A stretch of DNA of 64,000 nucleotides from Streptacidiphilus sp041262165 (lineage in GTDB: Bacteria; Actinomycetota; Actinomycetes; Streptomycetales; Streptomycetaceae). A program made the position numbers and the translations under genes. Location: positions 310,001 to 374,000 of the forward strand of contig NZ_JBGCBY010000001.1 of NCBI RefSeq assembly GCF_041262165.1, read 5' to 3'. A model generated the notes under the pieces. It had not been told where the DNA came from and ran no database searches. It worked only from the letters and a program-made list of their open reading frames with translations. Shown piece after piece: positions 58,373 through 64,000 of the stretch. Numbering within the stretch: the first letter of the stretch is position 1; each line of letters starts with the position of its first letter.

Positions 58373-59017
58373 ATGGCTAAGCAGATTAAGGGCATCCTGG
58401 GCGAGAAGCTCGGCATGACCCAGGTCTGGGACGAGAACAACCGGATCGTTCCGGTGACCGTCGTCAAGGCCGGGCCGAATGTCGTGACCCAGGTCCACAC
58501 CGCTGACAGCACCGGCTACGACGCCGTGCAGTTCGGCTTCGGCGAGATCGACCCGCGCAAGGTGAACAAGCCCCTCGCGGGCCACTTCGCCAAGGCCGGC
58601 GTCACCCCCCGTCGCCACCTCGTCGAGCTGCGCACCAGCGACGCCGCCGAGTACACCCTGGGCCAGGAGATCACCGCTGAGGTGTTCGAGGCCGGTATCA
58701 AGGTCGACGTGACCGGTACCAGCAAGGGCAAGGGCTTCGCGGGTGTCATGAAGCGCCACAACTTCCACGGTCTGGGCGCCGGTCACGGCGTGCAGCGCAA
58801 GCACCGTTCGCCCGGCTCGATCGGTGGCTGCGCCACCCCGGGTCGCGTGTTCAAGGGCATGAAGATGGCTGGTCGCATGGGCCACGAGCGTGTGACCACC
58901 CAGAACCTGACCATCCACGCCGTTGACGCGGAGAAGGGCCTGCTCCTCATCAAGGGAGCGATCCCCGGTCCGAACGGCGGCCTCATCCTGGTCCGCACCG
59001 CGGCGAAGGGGGCCTGA
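58373..59017 (+). CDS. rplC: 50S ribosomal protein L3
   Basis: A 214-aa L3. Conserved GILGEKLGMTQVW start and the loop KHRSPGSIGGCATPGRVFKG that reaches the peptidyl-transferase centre. GGGCGGGAG before the ATG, 16 bp after rpsJ. Confidence 0.98.
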   Translation: MAKQIKGILGEKLGMTQVWDENNRIVPVTVVKAGPNVVTQVHTADSTGYDAVQFGFGEIDPRKVNKPLAGHFAKAGVTPRRHLVELRTSDAAEYTLGQEITAEVFEAGIKVDVTGTSKGKGFAGVMKRHNFHGLGAGHGVQRKHRSPGSIGGCATPGRVFKGMKMAGRMGHERVTTQNLTIHAVDAEKGLLLIKGAIPGPNGGLILVRTAAKGA

Positions 59018-59021
59018 AGCA

Positions 59022-59699
59022 ATGAGCACCATCAATGTTCTCTCCCCTGCGGGTGAGACCGTCGGCACCGTCGAGCTGCCGGCCGAGATCTTCGACGCGA
59101 AGGTCAGCATTCCGCTGATCCACCAGGTCGTGGTGGCCCAGCTGGCTGCGGCCCGCCAGGGTACGCACAAGACCAAGACCCGCGCCGAGGTCCGCGGTGG
59201 TGGGCGCAAGCCTTACCGCCAGAAGGGCACCGGCCGCGCCCGTCAGGGTTCGACCCGCGCTCCCCAGTTCGCCGGCGGTGGCGTCGTGCACGGCCCCCAG
59301 CCGCGCGACTACTCGCAGCGGACGCCCAAGAAGATGAAGGCCGCCGCACTGCGTGGCGCCCTGACCGACCGGGCCCGCAACTCCCGCATCCACGTCATCA
59401 CCGGCGTGACCGCGGGCGAGGCGCCGTCCACCAAGGCTGCCCGCATCCTGATCGGCAAGATCAGCGAGCGCAAGAACGTCCTCCTCGTGGTCGAGCGCGA
59501 CGACGAGCTGGCGATCAAGAGCGCCCGCAACCTGCCCGAGGTGCACATCCTTGACGCCGGTCAGCTGAACACCTACGACGTGCTCGTCTCCGACGATGTG
59601 GTCTTCACCCAGGCCGCCTTCGAGCGCTTCGTGACCGGCCCTGCCGCGTCCGCGAAGGCCGTTGCCTCCTCGAGCGAGCTCGAAGGGAGCGACGCCTGA
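59022..59699 (+). CDS. rplD: 50S ribosomal protein L4
   Basis: A 225-aa L4. The exit-tunnel loop KPYRQKGTGRARQGSTRAPQ with FAGGGVVHGP is intact, including the Lys/Gly residues where macrolide resistance changes occur. Begins four bases after rplC; its stop shares one base with the rplW start. Confidence 0.98.
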   Translation: MSTINVLSPAGETVGTVELPAEIFDAKVSIPLIHQVVVAQLAAARQGTHKTKTRAEVRGGGRKPYRQKGTGRARQGSTRAPQFAGGGVVHGPQPRDYSQRTPKKMKAAALRGALTDRARNSRIHVITGVTAGEAPSTKAARILIGKISERKNVLLVVERDDELAIKSARNLPEVHILDAGQLNTYDVLVSDDVVFTQAAFERFVTGPAASAKAVASSSELEGSDA

Positions 59700-60028
59700 T
59701 GAGCGACGCGACGATCACCAGCAAGACCTTCACGGACCACCGTGACGTTCTGCTCAAGCCGGTCATCTCGGAGAAGAGCTACGCGCTCCTCGACGAGGGC
59801 AAGTACACGTTCATCGTGGCGCCGGGCTCCAACAAGACCCAGATCAAGCAGGCCGTCGAGGCGGTCTTCGCGGTCAAGGTCGCCAACGTCAACACGATCA
59901 ACCGGGTCGGCAAGCGCAAGCGCTCCAAGACCGGGTTCGGCAAGCGCAAGGACACCAAGCGCGCCATCGTGACGCTGGCAGAGGGCAGCAAGCCCATCGA
60001 CATCTTCGGGGCTCCGACCACCGCCTGA
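59699..60028 (+). CDS. rplW: 50S ribosomal protein L23
   Basis: A 109-aa L23, at the exit-tunnel mouth where trigger factor and SRP dock. DVLLKPVISEKSYALLDEGK and the basic loop KRKRSKTGFGKRKDTKRA are typical. TGATG overlap with rplD. Confidence 0.98.
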   Translation: MSDATITSKTFTDHRDVLLKPVISEKSYALLDEGKYTFIVAPGSNKTQIKQAVEAVFAVKVANVNTINRVGKRKRSKTGFGKRKDTKRAIVTLAEGSKPIDIFGAPTTA

Positions 60029-60070
60029 CGGCGAGTCGGATAACCGAAACGGACGAGGACAGAAGAAGCC

Positions 60071-60907
60071 ATGGGCATCCGCAAGTACAAGCCGACAACG
60101 CCGGGCCGTCGTGGCTCCAGCGTTGCCGACTTCGTCGAGATCACGCGGTCCGAGCCGGAAAAGTCGCTGGTCCGCCCGCTGCACAGCAAGGGCGGTCGTA
60201 ACAACGCCGGTCGCGTCACTGTCCGCCACCAGGGTGGCGGTCACAAGCGCGCGTACCGCGTCATCGACTTCCGTCGTCACGACAAGGACGGCGTTCCGGC
60301 CAAGGTCGCTCACATCGAGTACGACCCCAACCGCACCGCACGCATCGCACTGCTGCACTACGCAGACGGTGAGAAGCGCTACATCATCGCCCCGGCCAAG
60401 CTGGGCCAGGGCGACCGGGTTGAGAACGGCCCTCAGGCCGACATCAAGCCGGGCAACAACCTGCCGCTGCGCAACATCCCGGTCGGTACGGTCATCCACG
60501 CCATCGAGCTTCGGCCCGGCGGCGGAGCGAAGATCGCCCGTTCCGCGGGTTCCTCCGTGCAGCTGCTCGCGAAGGAGGGCGTCTACGCCCACCTCCGCAT
60601 GCCCTCGGGCGAGGTTCGCCTGGTCGACGCCCGCTGCCGCGCCACCATTGGCGAGGTCGGCAACGCCGAGCAGTCGAACATCAACTGGGGCAAGGCCGGC
60701 CGTATGCGCTGGAAGGGCGTTCGCCCGACCGTGCGTGGTGTCGCCATGAACCCGATCGACCACCCGCACGGTGGTGGTGAGGGCAAGACCTCCGGTGGTC
60801 GCCACCCGGTTTCGCCGTGGGGTCAGAAGGAGGGTCGTACTCGTTCGCCGAAGAAGGCGTCCAACAAGTACATCGTCCGCCGCCGCAAGACGAACAAGAA
60901 GCGCTAG
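60071..60907 (+). CDS. rplB: 50S ribosomal protein L2
   Basis: A 278-aa L2, full length, with NNAGRVTVRHQGGGHKRAYR and the C-terminal MNPIDHPHGGGEGKTSGGRH needed for subunit association and peptidyl transfer. 42 bp after rplW. Confidence 0.98.
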   Translation: MGIRKYKPTTPGRRGSSVADFVEITRSEPEKSLVRPLHSKGGRNNAGRVTVRHQGGGHKRAYRVIDFRRHDKDGVPAKVAHIEYDPNRTARIALLHYADGEKRYIIAPAKLGQGDRVENGPQADIKPGNNLPLRNIPVGTVIHAIELRPGGGAKIARSAGSSVQLLAKEGVYAHLRMPSGEVRLVDARCRATIGEVGNAEQSNINWGKAGRMRWKGVRPTVRGVAMNPIDHPHGGGEGKTSGGRHPVSPWGQKEGRTRSPKKASNKYIVRRRKTNKKR

Positions 60908-60918
60908 GAGCAGTCTCG

Positions 60919-61200
60919 ATGCCGCGCAGCCTCAAGAAGGGGCCCTTCGTCGACGACCACCTCATGAAGAAGGTGGATGTTCAGAACGAAGCAGGTACCC
61001 AGAACGTCATCAAGACCTGGTCCCGCCGCTCCATGATCGTGCCGGCGATGCTGGGCCACACCCTCGCGGTGCACGACGGTCGGAAGCACGTCCCGGTGTT
61101 CGTCACCGAGTCGATGGTCGGCCACAAGCTCGGCGAGTTCGCGCCGACCCGCACCTTCCGCGGCCATGAGAAGGACGACCGCAAGTCGCGTCGTCGCTGA
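60919..61200 (+). CDS. rpsS: 30S ribosomal protein S19
   Basis: A 93-aa S19: MPRSLKKGPFVDDHLMKKVD, and GHKLGEFAPTRTFRGH near the end. TAGGAGCAG at the rplB stop is the ribosome site for ATG 60919. Confidence 0.98.
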   Translation: MPRSLKKGPFVDDHLMKKVDVQNEAGTQNVIKTWSRRSMIVPAMLGHTLAVHDGRKHVPVFVTESMVGHKLGEFAPTRTFRGHEKDDRKSRRR

Positions 61201-61246
61201 TCAGCGGAAAGCGAAGACCATGACAGACACCAACAAGGGGACAACC

Positions 61247-61594
61247 ATGGAAGCCAGGGCCCAGGCGCGGTACATCCGCGTCACGCCCATGAAGGCCCGC
61301 CGCGTGGTGGACCTCATCCGTGGCATGCATGCCACGGAGGCCCAGGCGGTCCTGCGTTTCGCTCCGCAGGCCGCGTCTGTGCCGGTTGGCAAGGTGCTCG
61401 ACAGCGCCATCGCCAACGCCGTGCACAACTACAACCACAACAACGTGGAGTCGCTGTACGTCGCTGAGGCGTACGTCGACGAGGGCCCGACCCTGAAGCG
61501 TTTCCGTCCGCGGGCCCAGGGCCGCGCGTACCGGATCCGCAAGCGGACGAGCCACATCACTGTGGTTCTCGCGTCGAAGGAAGGGACCCGGTAA
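61247..61594 (+). CDS. rplV: 50S ribosomal protein L22
   Basis: A 115-aa L22 from ATG 61247, chosen for AAGGGG six bases upstream and the usual MEARAQARYIRVTPMKARR start. ATG 61220 would add nine residues but has a weaker site. KRFRPRAQGRAYRIRKRTSH forms the tunnel beta hairpin. Stop overlaps rpsC start by one base (TAATG). Confidence 0.95.
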   Translation: MEARAQARYIRVTPMKARRVVDLIRGMHATEAQAVLRFAPQAASVPVGKVLDSAIANAVHNYNHNNVESLYVAEAYVDEGPTLKRFRPRAQGRAYRIRKRTSHITVVLASKEGTR

Positions 61595-62433
61595 TGGGCC
61601 AGAAGGTAAACCCGCATGGGTTCCGCCTCGGTATCACCACGGACTTCAAGTCCCGCTGGTACGCCGACAAGCTGTACAAGGACTACGTCAAGGAAGACGT
61701 CGCCATCCGTCGGATGATGTCGTCCGGCATGGAGCGCGCCGGTATCTCGAAGGTTGAGATCGAGCGCACCCGTGACCGCGTGCGGGTGGACATCCACACC
61801 GCTCGTCCCGGCATCGTCATCGGCCGTCGCGGCACCGAGGCCGACCGCATCCGCGGCGACCTCGAGAAGCTGACCGGCAAGCAGGTCCAGCTGAACATCC
61901 TCGAGGTCAAGAACCCCGAGCTGGACGCCCAGCTCGTGGCTCAGGGCGTCGCGGAGCAGCTGTCCTCCCGCGTCTCCTTCCGTCGCGCCATGCGTAAGAG
62001 CATGCAGGGCACGATGAAGTCCGGCGCCAAGGGCATCAAGATCCAGTGCTCCGGTCGTCTCGGCGGCGCCGAGATGTCCCGCTCTGAGTTCTACCGCGAG
62101 GGCCGTGTGCCCCTGCACACCCTGCGTGCCAACGTGGACTACGGCTTCTTCGAGGCCAAGACCACCTTCGGTCGCATCGGCGTCAAGGTGTGGATCTACA
62201 AGGGCGACGTCAAGAACATCGCCGAGGTTCGCGCCGACAACGCAGCCGCCAAGGCCGGCAACCGTCCGCCCCGCGCGGGTGGCCCGGCCGAGCGTCCCCG
62301 TCGTGGTGCTGAGCGCCCCGCCGGTGGCGAGCGCGGTGGCCGTGGCCGTCGTCCGGCAGCCGAGGCTCCGGCCGCGGTGACCGAGGCTCCGGCCGAGGCA
62401 GCACCCTCGAACGAAACCGGAACGGAGGCCTGA
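61594..62433 (+). CDS. rpsC: 30S ribosomal protein S3
   Basis: A 279-aa S3, longer than the E. coli protein because of a C-terminal Ala/Pro/Arg-rich tail (about 215-279) usual in actinobacteria. The KH domain is PGIVIGRRGTEADRIRGDLE. It lines the mRNA entry tunnel. Confidence 0.98.
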   Translation: MGQKVNPHGFRLGITTDFKSRWYADKLYKDYVKEDVAIRRMMSSGMERAGISKVEIERTRDRVRVDIHTARPGIVIGRRGTEADRIRGDLEKLTGKQVQLNILEVKNPELDAQLVAQGVAEQLSSRVSFRRAMRKSMQGTMKSGAKGIKIQCSGRLGGAEMSRSEFYREGRVPLHTLRANVDYGFFEAKTTFGRIGVKVWIYKGDVKNIAEVRADNAAAKAGNRPPRAGGPAERPRRGAERPAGGERGGRGRRPAAEAPAAVTEAPAEAAPSNETGTEA

Positions 62434-62437
62434 CCCA

Positions 62438-62857
62438 ATGCTGATCCCTCGCAGGGTCAAGCACCGCAAGCAGCACCACCCCAAGCGGCGTGGCATGGCT
62501 AAGGGCGGTACCGAGTTGGCGTTCGGCGAGTACGGCCTTCAGGCCGTCACGCCGGCGTACGTGACGAACCGGCAGATCGAGTCCGCTCGTATCTCCATCA
62601 CTCGTCACATCAAGCGCGGTGGCAAGGTCTGGATCAACATCTACCCGGACCGTCCCCTCACCAAGAAGCCTGCCGAGACCCGCATGGGTTCCGGTAAGGG
62701 TTCGCCGGAGTGGTGGATTGCCAACGTGCACCCCGGACGCGTGATGTTCGAGTTGTCGTACCCGAACGAGAAGACTGCGCGCGAGGCGCTTACCCGCGCC
62801 GCGCACAAGCTTCCGATGAAGTGCCGGATTGTCCGGCGCGAGGCAGGTGAGAGCTGA
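62438..62857 (+). CDS. rplP: 50S ribosomal protein L16
   Basis: A 139-aa L16: MLIPRRVKHRKQHHPKRRGM and RMGSGKGSPEWWIANVHPGR. Binds near the A-site tRNA elbow and evernimicin site. Overlaps rpmC by one base (TGATG). Confidence 0.98.
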   Translation: MLIPRRVKHRKQHHPKRRGMAKGGTELAFGEYGLQAVTPAYVTNRQIESARISITRHIKRGGKVWINIYPDRPLTKKPAETRMGSGKGSPEWWIANVHPGRVMFELSYPNEKTAREALTRAAHKLPMKCRIVRREAGES

Positions 62858-63081
62858 TGTCGGCCACCACCACGGCTGCAGAGCTTCGCGAGCTGGACGG
62901 CGAGGGTCTCGTCGCCAAGCTCCGTGAGGCCAAGGAGGAGCTGTTCAACCTCCGCTTCCAGGCGGCGACCGGACAGCTCGACAACCACGGACGGCTCAAG
63001 CTCGTCCGGAAGGACATCGCGCGGATCTACACCCTGATGCGCGAGCGCGAGCTGGGCATCGAGACGGTAGAGAAGGCCTGA
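62857..63081 (+). CDS. rpmC: 50S ribosomal protein L29
   Basis: A 74-aa L29, two-helix protein: ELRELDGEGLVAKLREAKEE and KLVRKDIARIYTLMRERE. Overlaps rpsQ by one base (TGATG). Confidence 0.98.
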   Translation: MSATTTAAELRELDGEGLVAKLREAKEELFNLRFQAATGQLDNHGRLKLVRKDIARIYTLMRERELGIETVEKA

Positions 63082-63359
63082 TGACTGAGAACACCAACGT
63101 GACCGAAGCACGCGGCTTCCGCAAGACCCGTGAGGGTCTGGTCGTCAGCGACAAGATGGACAAGACCGTCGTCGTCGCTGTCGAGGACCGCGTCAAGCAC
63201 GCGCTGTACGGCAAGGTCATCCGCCGTACGAACAAGCTGAAGGCGCACGACGAGACCAACGCCGCGGGTGTCGGCGACCGTGTCCTCCTCATGGAGACCC
63301 GGCCGCTGTCCGCGACGAAGAACTGGCGCGTCGTCGAGATCCTCGAGAAGGCCAAGTAG
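63081..63359 (+). CDS. rpsQ: 30S ribosomal protein S17
   Basis: A 92-aa S17: GLVVSDKMDKTVVVAVEDRV and GDRVLLMETRPLSATKNWRV. An early-binding 16S rRNA protein. A 112-bp gap with a hairpin follows before rplN. Confidence 0.98.
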   Translation: MTENTNVTEARGFRKTREGLVVSDKMDKTVVVAVEDRVKHALYGKVIRRTNKLKAHDETNAAGVGDRVLLMETRPLSATKNWRVVEILEKAK

Positions 63360-63391
63360 TAACGAACGCGATTGGGCGCGGCTCGTATGTG

Positions 63392-63422
63392 CCTGAGGTT
63401 CCTCTCCGGAGGAACGCTCAGG
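63392..63422 (+). terminator. Hairpin between rpsQ and rplN
   Basis: Outer CCTGAG/CTCAGG (63392-63397 with 63417-63422) and inner 7-bp GTTCCTC/GAGGAAC stems with a TCCG loop and one bulged G. May be an attenuator or processing site inside the operon. Confidence 0.5.
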
Positions 63423-63471
63423 TGAGCAGCGGGCCGGCCCGGTCCCGATCGTTGACGATCAGGAGAAAGCT

Positions 63472-63843
63472 GTGATCCAGCAGGAGTCGCGACTGCGTGT
63501 CGCCGACAACACGGGCGCGAAGGAAATCCTTTGCATCCGCGTTCTCGGTGGCTCCGGCCGACGCTACGCGGGAATCGGTGACGTCATCGTCGCCACCGTC
63601 AAGGACGCGATCCCCGGTGGCAACGTGAAGAAGGGCGATGTGGTCAAGGCCGTCATCGTCCGCACCGTGAAGGAGCGCCGTCGTCCGGACGGTTCCTACA
63701 TCCGTTTCGACGAGAACGCCGCGGTCATCCTCAAGAACACCGATGGTGACCCGCGCGGCACGCGCATCTTCGGCCCGGTGGGCCGTGAGCTGCGCGACAA
63801 GAAGTTCATGAAGATCATCTCGCTTGCGCCGGAGGTGCTCTAG
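63472..63843 (+). CDS. rplN: 50S ribosomal protein L14
   Basis: A 123-aa L14: MIQQESRLRVADNTGAKEIL and RDKKFMKIISLAPEVL. Located at the subunit interface. GTG start with AGGAGAAAG upstream. rplX follows after two bases. Confidence 0.98.
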   Translation: MIQQESRLRVADNTGAKEILCIRVLGGSGRRYAGIGDVIVATVKDAIPGGNVKKGDVVKAVIVRTVKERRRPDGSYIRFDENAAVILKNTDGDPRGTRIFGPVGRELRDKKFMKIISLAPEVL

Positions 63844-63845
63844 CC

Positions 63846-64000
63846 ATGACGAACCGTGCTGCGAAGTACACCACGAAGAACGCTATGAAGATCAAGAAGG
63901 GTGACCTGGTCCAGGTCATCACCGGCAAGGACAAGGGCAAGCAGGGCAAGGTCATTCAGGCCATCCCTACTGAGGACCGCGTTCTGGTCGAGGGTGTCAA
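63846..64000 (+). CDS. rplX: 50S ribosomal protein L24 (partial, cut by window end)
   Basis: Only the first 51 codons are present. The core begins MKIKKGDLVQVITGKDKGKQ, the KOW motif that binds 23S rRNA. Starting at ATG 63846 adds 13 residues (MTNRAAKYTTKNA) ahead of the usual start at 63885; the upstream ATG is preferred because GGAGGTG inside the rplN end lies eight bases before it, while 63885 has no good site. Confidence 0.93.
   Translation, partial: MTNRAAKYTTKNAMKIKKGDLVQVITGKDKGKQGKVIQAIPTEDRVLVEGV

Overview
The window is about 70% GC actinobacterial chromosome. The translation and transcription core (secE-nusG, rplKA, rplJL, rpoBC, rpsL-rpsG-fusA-tuf and the start of the S10 operon), the acidic N-terminal extension of NusG, the TTG-started rpoB and frequent GTG starts point to Streptomycetaceae (Streptomyces, Kitasatospora or Streptacidiphilus). 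This is judged from protein resemblance and gene order; no search was run. No prophage, transposase, CRISPR array or rRNA operon was seen.

Layout. 1-5.9 kb: HtpX-like protease, YccF protein, a DUF3995 protein divergent from an ECF sigma factor/SRPBCC pair, YajQ, tRNA-Tyr, a Gfo/Idh/MocA oxidoreductase and a GNAT protein with a TTA codon. 5.9-15.4 kb: a degenerate amidohydrolase, tRNA-Thr, tRNA-Met, rpmG, a pair of MaoC-type dehydratases, a TetR/MFS efflux cassette with two visible operators, murB, an adenosine deaminase, an aspartate aminotransferase and tRNA-Trp. 15.4-31.1 kb: secE, nusG, an unexpected 611-aa internally duplicated protein followed by a large composite palindrome, rplK, rplA, a lipoprotein, rplJ and rplL behind an L10-type leader, rpoB and rpoC. 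31.1-37.7 kb: four poorly characterised proteins (helicase-associated, DUF2786, DUF2637, DUF1707/DUF4190). 37.7-42.5 kb: the str operon rpsL-rpsG-fusA-tuf. 42.5-57.6 kb: a cell-surface glycan island. 58.0-64.0 kb: S10 operon rpsJ-rplC-rplD-rplW-rplB-rpsS-rplV-rpsC-rplP-rpmC-rpsQ-rplN-rplX, the last gene cut by the window end.

The surface island carries a complete dTDP-L-rhamnose pathway: rmlA and rmlC leftward, rmlB and rmlD rightward. In the rightward run rmlB-rmlD-flippase-GT2-DUF2304, neighbouring genes overlap by ATGA or GTGA. A second GT2 and a 602-aa GT-C membrane protein follow. A leftward trio of large membrane proteins faces this operon across a shared terminator, and one of them is a clear paralogue of the 602-aa GT-C protein. 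The genes together suggest making, flipping and elongating a rhamnose-containing, possibly arabinogalactan-like, envelope polymer; that function is inferred.

Most noteworthy: the gene plus palindrome between nusG and rplK; a 24-nt leader motif shared by the rpsL and rpsJ operons; a Thr in the rifampicin region of RpoB where Asn is usual; and an amidohydrolase and an oxidoreductase that lack key catalytic residues.
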